NCBI GenBank assembly: GCA_015680685.1
Contig: MNCI01036290.1
Location: 23,928 to 87,927 of the forward strand
DNA length: 64,000 bases
Reading direction: 5' to 3'
Source: Gnetum montanum
Taxonomy: Eukaryota > Streptophyta > Gnetopsida > Gnetales > Gnetaceae
Shown here: positions 12,317-24,007 of the stretch, piece by piece
Numbering within the stretch: the stretch's first letter is position 1
How the letters are laid out: each line of letters starts with the position of its first letter
Made by a program: the position numbers and the translations under genes
The notes under the pieces: model-generated
Databases searched by the model: none
Told to the model about the DNA's origin: nothing
The model's input: only the letters and a program-made list of their open reading frames with translations

Positions 12317-12401
12317 AGACATTGGTGGCCCTAGAAGTGAGGGTGGGAATGACCCACGACTTCCTCCAAATGCCACTAACCAACATCCTTTAGTTTAGCT
12401 T
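12317..12401 (+). pseudogene. Last exon of the reverse-strand gene, Tat-1 remnant
   Basis: After an acceptor-like TTACATTCTAG, the frame reads GDIGGPRSEGGNDPRLPP and stops shortly after. Tat-C has NIGSPNSEGGNDPPLPPP at the matching place (58387-58464, opposite strand), also just after an acceptor and just before a stop. The C-terminal peptide and its upstream intron edge are thus shared by two diverged elements, while the exons in between have been lost from Tat-1. Function unknown. Confidence 0.6.
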
Positions 12402-12899
12402 GTTGGCTATTTGTTTTTGTTTTTATGTTGATGACTATGGTTAGCCAAGACTATGTTATATATAATTGTTATTATTTAACATTATTTTTACACATTGTGG
12501 CCATGGCCATGTATGTTATGGACATTTTAACTTTAAATTTAAACTTTGGTTTTATTTTTGGCTATATGCATCTATAGTAGCAGTGAACATTGAAAATGAC
12601 TATATTGATGTTTTTGGTTATGGCTAATTGACAAAAGGAAGTGTCATAATAAATAAGATGTTTGCTAGTTTTAGGCCATTTTGGGTATAGGTTATATTAC
12701 AAAATTGTGGCTACATTACCAGTTTAAGGCCATGGTGGGACATAATGCTAGTTTAAGGTCTTAGTAGACCATAGTACCAGTTTAATGTCTTAGTGGATGG
12801 GGTCCAAAAAAGACACTTTTTTGATGTTTAAAACATAAAGAAAGGTTGTACCAAAAAAGTAAAAATGCAAATGAACTTAGGCTACATGCATAAAATAAT
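12402..12899 (-). repeat. Spacer with short tandem repeats between PR and the reverse gene (Tat-1)
   Basis: Units at about 12717-12800 begin CCAGTTTAAGGCC, CTAGTTTAAGGTC and CCAGTTTAATGTC, period about 33 bp, followed by TAGTAGACC-type bases. The same family lies at 57840-58060 in Tat-C (opposite orientation, as that element is on the other strand). The remainder of the spacer shows no gene. Confidence 0.6.
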
Positions 12900-13640
12900 A
12901 AAGATATAATAAACCGCAACAGAAAAGTAAGGCTACTTCACTATTGATGCATTTTGTCATAGGGGCATGGGAAGGTTAAGGTGAACTTCAGTTGTGCAAA
13001 TTCTTCCTAATCATTGTAAGATTAGGGAGTGAGTAAGGCCTATTCTGCACAAGCTTGTATTTACCATCCCCTTTTCTTATGATGTTAAAAGGGAGTTTAT
13101 CCCATAATGTATCTCATTGCCTATTGTTATCATTGTTGGCTTTCTTGGGTTTTTGCTCTTCATGTCTAGGAGTTTCTTCTTAAAGCATCACTTTTGACCC
13201 TTGTTTTATTTCTACATTTTTGATAACTAGGGGAGCCACATTATCATCATGAATGATGATTTCACCTCCCTTGTAAGAAAGATGAATGTCTTGATGGATG
13301 GGCAAAGACATAGCTCATAATTGAGCCAACCAAGGTTTTCCTAGGATCAAGTTGAATCCTAATGTCTCTTCCGCAACTAAGAAGTTTGTGGTTGTAGGTA
13401 ATTGTTCTTTGGCTACAAAATCCAAAAAGATAGATCCCTTGATAGCAACTCTTGATCTATTGAAGGACTTAAAAGTTATGATGGTTGTAGGTTGTGCTTA
13501 CCTAGTTAAGCCCAAGCATTTAATGATGGTGCATGGGATGAAGTTGGTTGTAGCTCCATCATCAACATGCACTTGATGTACTTTGAATTATCCTATGCCT
13601 ATGGTTATGAATAAAGGGGCTATAGTCACTTCAACATTCT
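12900..13640 (-). pseudogene. Tat-1 aspartic protease (broken)
   Basis: Minus-strand frames contain the retroviral-type aspartic protease signature VHVDDGATTNFIP near 13560-13580, the middle part GSIFLDFVAKEQLPTTTN and the second signature FNLILGKPWLAQL near 13345-13380, followed by SLPIHQDIHLSY. The enzyme would cut the Gag-Pol polyprotein. The catalytic aspartate in DDGA is present, but stops occur before and after. The same sequence order is found in Tat-C at 55300-55700 and, in part, in Tat-2. Downstream in sense comes the ~30-bp repeat spacer instead of RT, which is unusual for gypsy elements but constant among the Tat copies here. Confidence 0.75.
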
Positions 13641-16593
13641 AATGATTAATCTTAATTTTGCTATCAAAAAATGTTAAGGGTGTTGACTTCTTCTCCCTTG
13701 GTGATGAAGGAATCATCACTGCATGAATGGATTTCTTGTTAGAAGGAATATTCTCACTAATAGGTATGGAGGTCAACATTCTGACTAGTGCTTCACAATG
13801 TGTAGAAAAATTCATGATCAGGTCATACAAGCTTAGGATTATGTTTTTCTACTTGAGGGATTATCTAACCTGGTCCATTGCATTGATAAAGTTTTTGTTG
13901 TTGGTTGTGGCCTATCATGCTCATTGTGCTTTACTTCCTCCATGTGTCCCAAGATGTAGACTTTGGTTTGAGGCTGTGGCTATTTTGGCTCTTCCTTGTT
14001 GTTTTGGTTGTGGGATTTGATGTCCTCCTTTGGCTTGTTGGTTAAAGAGGTTGGGGCATAGAAGGTCATGGGTATAGCCAATACGAGAGTGGGCTTCAAT
14101 GGACCCACTTCCTTTTGTGTCTTTGTATGCTTGTCTCTCTTGTTGTTAGGCTTTTGTTTATGCTTCTTTCCTTATTTGGCTATGGTTTTTTGGTTGTTAG
14201 CCATTGGTTGTATGGAGGAGATAGTAGCATTGGCCACCATAGGGGATCATTGTGTAGTTGGTTATGCTAAGGCTATTTGGGTTGTATTGGGTTGGAAGAC
14301 CTTAATGAAAAAAGGTTTCCTTGGAGGCATTTGTGATGGTACTCTCACAACAAAGGGGGATCTTGAGCCATGGGAAGCTAAAGAAGCCCTTTCATTGTAG
14401 AGGGGTACTTGAATCATGAATGGTTCTCTTTTAGGTCTCCAATTGTCATCAATATTAAATGCTAAAATAACATACAGGATATCATTAGCATTTAATGGGT
14501 CTTTGTAGACCTACATTGACTAGTTTTATGGATGAATTGGATTAGAAGCATGTAAGACCAATTCCCCCTATCTATCATCCTTTGTAGGTTGTTCTTTAGT
14601 GCAAGGTAAAATTATATGTCATGACAAGGTAGTTGATGATAATGATAGAAGCGCTCTAGCTTAAAGTATCTAGGAAATTGGGGATCATCCTTTGTTGCCC
14701 AAGTGGGATCTTTGGCTATTTTCCATAGTTTCTCATGTTTCTTTTGAGAGGCTTTAGTCATTTGTTTGTGTTACATGCACCTAGTTCTTAATAGTTCAAC
14801 ATAGTGTATTCAGACCTATCCTTCCTTTTGAAATTAGGTCCTTTTGTTGTCGATGCAATGATCCAAAAAGTTGATGGTTGGTTATTGTAGTCATTGGTTA
14901 GGGCTCTGGGTAGGTTGACCATCGACCCTTGGTTCATGGTTTTGGTTTCCTTGGTTATAGTTGCTATGGTAGTGTTTTTTTATTTTTTCTTTTCTTTGTA
15001 TTTTTAAATGTGTTGATTTTTATATGTTATATAGGCCAAATCATGATTGGCCTCTATGATATCCTTTATATTTTTAGTTTGTGAGAATTCTTGGCTAAGA
15101 GATTGTGGATCAAGTCAGTAAAGTTTGGACTTGATGAAGTCAAGAACTACTTTCTTGAATATGGCTAACAAGTGGGCTTTGGCTATGGGCTTTGGTATTT
15201 CATTTAATAGTCCATTCCACTACTAAATGAATTTTTGTATGAGTTCTAAGAACCCTTGATTGACCTTCATGAGTTGGTCAAGTATTGTGTTAGGCTTTAG
15301 GCTATACATAAAGCAATTGACAAACTAAGCTACTAAGTTCTCCAAAGAGGATATGTATCCTTTGGGCAATAAATGATACCAATCAGCTACTTTTCCAATT
15401 AGAGACATAGGAAAAATCCTCATGATGGTATGAGGCCATGGCTACAAGAGTAAACATTAAAATTAAAAGGTAATAAGGTGAGCATTGGGATCATCTTCTT
15501 TATTATATTTGATAAAGTGGGGAATGGAAAAACCAAGAGGAAGTGTTAAGGATGGGACTATAGGACTTATTGGATCATCCTAGTAGAAGTTCATAATCTT
15601 GATAGTTTGTGTAGTAGAGGATTTAAGCCTCTTCAACTTCTCTATTAGGTATTGGATCATTTGGAAGGCTTGATCCAAGCCTTGAGGGTGGCCTCATAGG
15701 TTACGAGGTTTGTACATAAGATTGTGATGTTTGTTGTAAGGCTTGTAGCCTTGTTATGGGTTGCATGATAGAAGGAAGAGGTTTCATTATGATTGTGGCT
15801 TGTGGGCCAAAAAAAGAAAAAGAAGTTTGTGCTAGTACTTGAGGCACAAGTGGTACAAATGGGGTATATGACCCCTATGTTTCTTGGGGTCCTATGATGG
15901 ACTTCACATGAGTAGTTAACAAATTTGTGATGGTAAAAACCACTGTTGATGGTTTTATGGATCAAGACTATTTTGTAAATGAAATCGATGTGCTATAGTT
16001 GGTTGTTTGTGGCATTGATTGAGTGTGATGTGTGGCTATAACTAGCATGGGATCTACCATAGTAGGGTAGGAAGAACTAGTGGATGGTAGCAACATGCCC
16101 ATGGAGAAAAAAAAAGCATTAGAGGAAAGTGTTGTGACCTTGGAGGATGTTTGTTGAAGCAATCCTCCTAGGATGTTTTTAGGCTTAGATTCTACCTTAA
16201 ATCCATCCTCCTCCTCCTATTGTTCCTTAGAGCTAGACTTGTCATGTTCCTCTTCCATGATAATCAATTGGACTAGGATGCTAGAATAGATGTCGTTAAG
16301 TGGAATTTTCTCATACAAGGAAGGGATGTGATATTTCCCATCCCTATGTATGAGCTCAAAATCCTTTTGGCCTTGGCTTCAATTCATGGAATTAGCATGC
16401 TTGCTTGTAGTTTAGTGTAAATGAAGTTATAGCAATCTTCATTTATGACTAAAAAATAAAAAATCTCCCCTCAAACTCTGAAAGATCACCTACACTCAAT
16501 GATGGTAGGATCTTTGGGATCATACATCATCATGGTTTGTTGGCTATGATATTCACTGGTGAAGGCCAATTTGTTGGACTTTTGGAAACACAT
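13639..16593 (-). pseudogene. Tat-1 gag (broken)
   Basis: The start ATG is placed at 16593, where MCFQKSNKLAFTSEY begins; Tat-C has a matching start at 19474. The N-terminal region shows YDPKDPTIIEC and NEDCYNFIYTKLQAS. A proline/threonine-rich middle follows (about 15650-16160), then the capsid-like Retrotrans_gag segment and a Cys/His cluster near 14560-14620 that is hardly readable. The last part contains DLIMNFSTHCEALVRML and ends at 13639. Gag forms the particle that packages the RNA. More than ten stops interrupt it. Comparison with Tat-C and Tat-2 defined the frame. Confidence 0.75.
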
Positions 16594-17798
16594 GGCTATA
16601 GTGCTGAGAATGACTTAAAAATAGGCTATAAATGATAAAAAAGGAGTAAATTTCATGAATGGAATTCAAAAATTCTTAAAGAAAATGAATATGACAAAAA
16701 ATGATGTACTTACTATAATTAGTAAGTTAGGGATAAGGGAAGTTTACCCCTTTACCAGAAATAAAATGTTGGAGACATTGGTTTCAAGCCTCACCCAAGT
16801 TGGCATCCCATCTACCTCTACACTGTGTATGGTAGGGGGTGAGAGGGAAGAAGGAGAATGAGATAGTGAAAATTTCATACCTTCATATTTCAACATTGGA
16901 GAGAGAGGGGAAAAGTTTGGAGACCAAAATGAAAACTTGGTAGTTTTCAAAGATGGTTTTGGCAGGCTACTAACTTTTGTCACAAAGGAGTAAAAAGTAG
17001 GCTTGGTTGGTATAGAAACCAACATTAGTTTAGTGGAAAAATATGTGGTAGCAAATATTAAGTGGTTATTAAGGCTTCCATGTTGGCTTTGATCTAGAAA
17101 CTCACATTAGATGTTGTAAAATTTCAACAACTAGACCACTTACAGCTTCCATGTTGAGGTTTCTGCTATAAGGGGAGTAAAGGTAGTGTTGGACTCCTTG
17201 GGAGTCTTGGCTTTAAAAAACTAATAAAACCTTACAATAAAAGCAAGTCTAGTCATTAAATTTATAACAAACCTCACTAATGCTAGCCTCCAAACTACTT
17301 CCATGCTGGGTATGGCAAAGGTAAGGGGTGAGGGGTGGGGGGGATCGGGGGTGAGATGATGGAAAATTCACACCTCCTACCTCAATGTTGATGAGAAGAA
17401 GGATAAAATTGAAAGTGAAAAGTTAGTGTTTTTCCACTATAACTAGTTTTAGCCAGCTACCAATTTTCTTAGCTTGGAAAAGTGGGGGAAAGCCAACTCA
17501 CCAAAGAGTTAAACCACCCACTTTTGGAAACTAAAGAAAAACATTTGGCAGAAAAAAGAAAAAAGAAATAGGGGGTGGGGGAGGGAAGATATCAATGCTA
17601 GTTTTGGGCTGTAAATCACAACTAATGCTATGAAAAGCTAAAACCCAACCACTTGCAACTTCCATGTTGCAGTTTTGGTCATAGGGGAGGAAAGACCAAT
17701 GTTGATTCTTCAAAGGTTTTAGCTACAAAAATCAAGGCAGTGCTTGTAAAAGGTAATGAAAAGAATAGATTTGGTCATAGAATTTGGTAATGAAAAAC
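16594..17798 (-). repeat. Tat-1 leader with degenerate ~170-bp repeats
   Basis: Between the 5' LTR and gag, words such as CTTCCATGTTGAGG (17150), CTTCCATGCTGGG (17297) and CTTCCATGTTGC (17658) recur at multiples of about 160-180 bp. The segment is the inverted counterpart of 1-928 plus 19316-19470. A primer-binding site would be expected just inside 17798, but GTTTTTCATTACC is all that is seen there, so it has decayed. No frame is supported. Confidence 0.6.
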
Positions 17799-19315
17799 TA
17801 TTATGATTGAAAACATTGGTTATTGGAATAACCAAGGATCCTCAGTGCAGTAGTTCCTTAATCTCAAATCCCCAAGGCCTTCATAGGAAAAATGGGATTT
17901 AAGGTACCTTGGCTAGCTTGACAGATCAACTAGGGAGTTATGAAATGTGAAATGTGAAAATACAAAAAAATATAAATAATGCATAGAAAATAAATTTATT
18001 TTTGAACACAAAACTCAAAACTTAAAATATTATGGAGAAAGAATAAAGGATAAGTTAGAGAGATGTGTACAAATGGTGCCTAGATGAGTAGAAAGGGGAT
18101 TCACTTATGCAAGAGTTCAAAGCCTATTGAAGCCGATGTGATCTACTCCATGATCTAGGTACTAAGCCACTCCTAATGCTATAAACCTTCCTCAACTACT
18201 ACAACCTTAGATCTACAAGTTGGGTCATTATTGGAGGTGAGAAGAGTAGAAAATATAGATGTTAGATTACTCCATGTTGGGGTTTTGGAATGCCAGAAGT
18301 GTAGTGTTGACACCAAAACTCCACAAATCTCAAGGCGATTATCCTTCCACTATGGGATTCAAGAGGATGCAAACATGGAAGATTGTAATAACCCTTGTGT
18401 GCTTGAAAATAACCCAAGTGTAGAATTGTAAGAAAAAATCATTAAACTTTGTTGAGAATCTTCTTAATAGTGTACAGTGCTAAATCTTGTTAAAAATATT
18501 CAACAATGAGAAAAGTTGTTGAATCGTGAGAAAAATTGCTAAACCTATAAATGTTGTTGGAGGATAGCTTTTATAGGTTCTTTGGGCCATGAATCAGACT
18601 ACAAAATGGCTACAAATTGGCTGCCAAATTTAGGTGGGATGGTTGCCCAAATTTGGGGTTTACTATACATAGAAAATGCTTTACCCATGGCCATTCCATT
18701 TACTATAAATAGTAACTGAGGCATACCTTTCATGCTGGAGATGAATCTTCTATGCTAAGCTCTCCACCATGCTTATTGAAGTGGTTGGAAAATGTTGAAG
18801 TGTATGAAATGATGAAATTTGGCTTTTGTGGCTTCCACACTAGGGGATTGAACCTTCCATGCTAGGGATGAAGCCTTGACACTAGGGGAAAATTTCCATG
18901 CTAAGGGGAAAAGTTTCTAGGCTGTGCATGTGGTCTCCACATTGAGAAAGGAAAATTTCCAAAACCCCCACCTTTCCATGCTAGGGGTAGGTGAGATCTA
19001 TGCCTCTACATGTGTTTCTAGCATAGAAAAATGTATACCCCCCATAAAACCCAACAAATTGCCTTTTATAGCATTCCAAAAGACATTTTTGACCTCCCCA
19101 AGCCCAAATATAGATACTAGGTAACTTTGTTTACTTGGGGAATGAGGCTTTGACCACTTATGAGGCATTTTTATCCCCAAAAGTATAAAGTATGTGAAAT
19201 TACCCATTATGGGCTAAAAATTTCACATTTAAAATGAAGGTTTGCATTGAGTCTCACGGGGTGAAAGCTACATGATGAAGAATGGCTATAACATGCAAAT
19301 TTTTGTTGTGTTTCA
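17799..19315 (-). repeat. Tat-1 LTR (5' LTR in sense)
   Basis: Direct repeat of 930-2446, identical in length (1517 bp). Plus-strand edges are TATTATGATTG and GTGTTTCA. It carries the same short CTTCCATGCTAGGG-like reiterations around 18835-18990. The bases after it (AGGGT) restore the Tat-C leader. Confidence 0.85.
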
Positions 19316-19473
19316 AGGGTAAATCCCCCTTTACCCCAACTTACTAATTATAGTAAGTACTTAATTTTCAGCTATTTGTGTTTCCTTTTAAGAATTTTTG
19401 AATTCTGTTCATGAGAATTCACTTTTCCATTGCCATTTATAGTTTATTTCAAGCCATTTTTGAGAAAATAGAC

Positions 19474-20989
19474 ATGTCTTTCTAACAATCCACCAAATTG
19501 TCCTTCACCCTCACTGGTAAAGGTCCTAGCCAACAAGCCATGAGGGTCTATGACCCCAAAGACACTACCATCATCAAGTGTAGCTGATCTTTGAGGATTA
19601 GAGGGGAAAGTATTAACTTTACATTCATAAATGAAGATGGTTACTACTATATTTATGTGAAAATGCAAGTCAGCCTCATGATTCCACATATGGAAGCAAG
19701 GTAAAAAGGAATTTTGAGCTTGTACATTGGGATGGAAAAGAGCATGTCCCTTTCCTATATGACCAAATACCTCTAACCAATATCTATGCCAACATCTTGG
19801 CTTAACTACTTATGATGGAAGAAGAAGATGATAAGCATAGCTCAGAAGAACAACAAGAGGAGGAGGATGTATTTAGGGTGAAATCTAAACCCAAAAACAT
19901 CCTAGAGGATTATTCCAACAAACATCCCCTAAGGTCACAATGCCTTCTTCTAACACTTTTATTTTCTCCATGGACATGGTGCTACCACCCTCCTACCATA
20001 CCATGGCTGGTTGCACATTAGTCATAGCCATACATTAATCTCAATCAATGTCACAACCAATAGCCTATAACACATTTGTATCATTCGCTATACAGCCTTG
20101 GTCTATGCAACCATCGATGGTGGTTTTTACTACCACAAACCTACTTACCACCCATGTGGAATCCACCATGGAACCCCAAGTAACTCAAGGGTCACACATC
20201 TCCTTTATCTAGTTTGTAGCTTAGGTACTGGCACAAACATCCTTCTCCTTGTTTAGCCCATAATCTACAACGATAACACAACCTTTCCCTTTTGTATTGC
20301 AACCCACAGCAAGGTAACAAGCCTTAAAAAAAACATCACAATCATATGTGTAAACCCCATAGCCAACAAGGCCACCATAGAGCCTAGATCAAGCCTTCCA
20401 AATGATCCAAGACCTAATAGAGGAATTGAAGAGGTTTAAAGCCTCCACTTTACAAATAGTTAATATTATGGACTTCTAGTAGGATGATCCCATTAGTCTT
20501 TTGGTCCCACACTTGACACTTCCTCTTGGTGTCCTTATTGCTTAATTTAGCAAGCATAATGAAGAAGGTGATTCCAATGCTCAACTTATCACCTTTTGAT
20601 TTGAATGCTTAGTCTTACAACCATGGCCTCATACCATCATGAGGATTTTTCCCATGTCTTTGATTGGAAAAGCACTTGATTGGTATTTCACATTGCTCGT
20701 AGGATCCATATCCTCTCTAGAGGAATTTAAATTCTAGTTTGTTAACCACTTCAAGTATAACTTAAATATTGACACAACACTTTACCAACTCATGAAGGTC
20801 AAGTAGGGATCCCTAAAACCCATGTAGAAGTTCATTCAACGTTGGAATGGGTTGCTAAATGAAATATTGGAACCTATAGCCAAAGCACACATTCTAGTTA
20901 TATTTAAGGAAGTGGTTAAAGAGTTTATAAAGTCCAAGCTCAACTACCTTATCCCATGCTCCCTCAACCAAGAATTTTTCTAAACAAAT
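19474..20989 (+). pseudogene. Tat-C gag, 5' part (interrupted by Athila insertion)
   Basis: The frame from ATG 19474 shows STKLSFTLTGKG, VYDPKDTTIIKCS and NEDGYYYIYVKMQ, matching the Tat-1 gag start. Near 20660-20860 lies the best-conserved Gag segment: SLIGKALDWYF, VNHFKYNLN and KFIQRWNGLLNEI, the Retrotrans_gag family. Tat-2 has KALDWYHVLP in the same place (about 39920). The sequence breaks at CTAAACAAA, where the Athila LTR begins, and continues at 53803 with CCAAGAATATAG; the Tat-1 gag has this stretch uninterrupted near 15050-15120. Many stops are present. Confidence 0.75.
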
Positions 20990-21820
20990 TGATGAGTCTC
21001 GATATCGAACCCTCGATATCGAATACGTGATATCGGAGATGTTGAAGTGATATTGGATAGCAATGTTGGAACCTATCTCATTGGCCATAAAAAGGAGATA
21101 GGGACACTTGGTTTGGCATTAGTTTTTAGTCCCTTAGTTGAAATCTTGTAGTTTTTCCCTTCTAGAGTTAGAATTATTTTTGAGTGCCCATAGTAGGAGT
21201 CATAAAGTGAACAGATCTTTGTTTGACCATTGTATACTTGAGCACACCTTGTGTTTGGAAATAAAGATGAACTTTGTGATATGCCTTGCAACATTTAGAA
21301 TAGCTTAATTATTGCATTTAATGTTATTTACTATTATTTTATGCTCTCATTAGTTAATCAATGTTATTTCTATTGAATTGTTAATTATCAATGAATTAGC
21401 ACACTTAGCATGACCACTCTGAGCATACATGGGAACACTTGGTAACCCAGTAACGACTAGCGTTTGGTAATCCCAGTAGTGTTACACTGGTTCAGGATGT
21501 GTTCGGAGAGTGGGAATGGATGCTTGTGTTAGGACTAGTTAGAGAATAGTAAACTAGTTAAATCAAATTAGTTATTAAATTACCTCATTTCTCTCTTTTA
21601 AGCATCAAGAAAATAAAACATAAAATAATAAAAATCACATATCTCGAGTTCACTTAACCATACAATTGAGCCTTAGAAGTAAGCTTGGGAAGACAACAAT
21701 TACATAACTCATCTTTGTTTTGTGTAGGTGCATAAACACTTAATCCTTGGAGTTCGAGTAGATCACGCATGAATGCTCATATTCATATGGTTGGATGTAG
21801 GGGTACCTCACCGCTCATCA
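20990..21820 (+). repeat. Athila LTR 1 (5' LTR)
   Basis: Begins TGATGAGTCTCGATATCGA and ends CGCTCATCA. Closely related to LTR 3 (52971-53802, 832 bp): 13 differences in the first 60 bases, all transitions. The first 70 bases carry four GATATC/GATATT palindromic words. TATA-like CATAAAAAG occurs near 21085. Confidence 0.85.
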
Positions 21821-21821
21821 T

Positions 21822-21839
21822 TGGTGCCATTTTTGGGTA
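21822..21839 (+). other. Primer-binding-site remnant of Athila A
   Basis: TGGTGCCATTTTTGGGTA follows the LTR end after one base. Athila elements commonly use a tRNA-Asp type site starting TGGCGCCGTTGCCGGG; the bases here differ from it mainly by C-to-T and G-to-A changes. At the equivalent place in B (45361 on) only TTCCTGGGTTATG remains. Confidence 0.5.
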
Positions 21840-21954
21840 TGGTGCTAGTTATTTAGATTAGTTACATCATCCAAGATCACTGTAATGAAGCCTTGACGAT
21901 ATACCTTTTATAAGGAAAGTAACTGTAAATAAGTCACACAAAAATTCTAAAACA

Positions 21955-24007
21955 ATGTCTCTCTCACAAGACAATGATAATGCAACAACTAGTAAGGCAA
22001 TTCATTGGAGAACCAATGAATTATATGATGATGAAGATGAAGTTTGAAGTACTCAATCTTATGCAGGGGTCTCCTATGTACATAAATGAAGACAACATCA
22101 TTCCAACTCATAAATTCATAACCTACCTAGTGATGATGAATCCTTTCTGACCACTAAGAGCCTAATGCATATACAAGAGGTTGTTTGAATATCCTGTAGG
22201 CATCGTAAGAAAAGCCATCTACCCAGGCTTGATTTAAACAACTTTCCCAAGTTTTTAGGAGGCTATGATTTATATTCACAACATCATTTACAAGCCTTCC
22301 ATGATGCCTATGTATGGAACAATATTGATAATGGGTGGCAAAGACTTAAGCTCTTTCTTATGATATTCGTTGGCCAAGCAAAAGTATGGTAGAGGTCCTT
22401 AAAACCAAAATCAATTCGATGTTGGCTAACAATGGTAGAACTCTTCACTGAAAGATACCAAAACTATGCAAGAGTGTTAGCCTTGAGGAAACATATCCAA
22501 GAGTGGAAATAAGCACAACATGAACCCTTGGACATGGCCCTAGAAATATATTACTCTTTGTTAAAAAAATGCCTAGGCCATGGGTTCTCCAAGGAAAGGC
22601 TAATGTACCACATCATGGATGGGCTCTGTAATGAAACAAGGGAGATCCTAAGGATGTATGCCTCAGGAAAACTATATGAACTATGAACCCACCAATTCCA
22701 AGAGCTTATTAAGTAGGTAGCAAAAGAAGAAGGAGAAATAGCTAAATGGGAGAATGTTGAAAACCCTCAATAGGACCAAAATCTCAAAATAGAAAAGGTC
22801 CATGATCATGAAGAGGAGAAATCAACTCACTTCAAGGAGGTGGAATCATCTTTGGCAATACTACAATCACTAGATAAAATTAAGGCAAAGATAAATAAGA
22901 TGATGTAATCGATACATGTAAGATGCAGAGAATATACCAACACTATTAGAGGTAGAACCATGATGAACCAAGAAATAGGATAGAACACCACTAGATAATC
23001 GGAAAGAAGGGTTGAAGAGAATAAGGATAATAACTCAACTACTAATCATACGTATCAATGTAACATTTGTCTATACAATCACCCCAAAGGTCGATGTCCA
23101 ATCTTGTCACATTTACATGAGCATTGGGGAGGAATGTTACATCTAGAGTTCATACAAAAATACTATGTTCAATCATAGTGGAAAAAATCCTAGTCATGAG
23201 GGAGGCCACCTTCAAATTGGTCACACCCTTCATACCGTTCAAACCTAAGCACTTATTAGGATTAAAATCCTGTTTCCCCAACTATGTCAACATCCTCTAT
23301 CTCACCACATTGTTATCATTCTCATAAGTCCTACAACCAATGTCCTCTCCCATAATATCACCACCTCATGTTCCTTTCACTTCTCCTTGCCCTCAATATT
23401 CTCATCCTTCACCTCCTTCTACATCTCCATTGGTTGTGCCAGAAGGTTTTGCATGACAGCATCAACCCACAAATATTACTTGTGCTGTTATTATCAATAG
23501 CAGTGGAGGTCCTCCACAATGTTGAAAGCATCCTTTCTATAGGCACGACCAAAGAAAGAGACAACATGCTTTTGAAATTATTGCATCCTCCAACCCAGTG
23601 CAAGTTCAATGCTATGATGCATCTGCCTCCTTGAACACAATGCCTCCTATTACTTTATCAGGGCCACCAATCAATAGTCCAACTACCATGCGGCCTAATG
23701 AATATAACCATATAGAGAGACATATTGATCCTTGCATACCATCTTACGTTCACAGGTGTCATAGTGGGTCAACTCTTTATCAATTAAACACACCTTATAA
23801 TTTTCCCCATTATGCCTACTTTAATCAAGTGTGTGAACCCCAATTTGGATACATTCCAACCACCACATCAAAGGACACCTAGTGGTTTGGATATGACCAA
23901 ACTCTAATGTTCCCAAAATTCTTGGATCCAAATCTTCCATTTATTAATTCTCGCCACAATCAAAAGTTTAGTTTTGGGGATATCCTCCATTCTAGCAAGA
24001 AAAATTA
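21955..24007 (+). pseudogene. Athila A gag (broken, no pol follows)
   Basis: The start is put at ATG 21955 (MSLSQDNDNATTSK). Around 22230-22400 the capsid-like core reads LNNFPKFLGGYDLYSQHHL and DNGWQRLKLFLM, which matches B (NNIPQFEGGYNADPQNHI). Near 22450-22560 come LFTERYQNYARVLALRKHI and a leucine-rich tail. A zinc-knuckle-like CNICLYNHPKGRC (about 23067-23105, spacing C-x2-C-x3-H-x4-C) follows, then a proline-rich stretch to about 23880. Stops are frequent. B continues after this region with protease; A does not, and passes directly into 3' sequence, so A looks like a non-autonomous deletion form. Confidence 0.75.

Larger units (their letters stand above)
930..19315 (-). mobile_element. 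Tat-1: decayed full-length Tat/Ogre-like LTR retrotransposon
   Basis: Two direct repeats of 1517 bp (930-2446 and 17799-19315) enclose gag, protease, RT, RNase H and integrase, all read on the minus strand. The sense LTR starts TGAAAC. The left flank AGGGA (924-928) and right flank AGGGT (19316-19320) look like a 5-bp target duplication with one mismatch and one uncertain base at the left boundary. Order in sense direction: LTR, repeat-rich leader, gag, PR, 30-bp repeats, remnant of a reverse-strand gene, ~180-bp array, repeats, RT, gRH, aRNH, IN, repeats, polypurine tract, LTR. The first 60 LTR bases differ at 14 sites between copies, so the insertion is old. Every coding module carries stops; the element cannot be autonomous. 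Confidence 0.85.

Noticed and set aside
14068-14400. Plus-strand frame of 110 codons with hydrophobic start
   Set aside because: Antisense to Tat-1 gag, which is identified by homology with two other elements.
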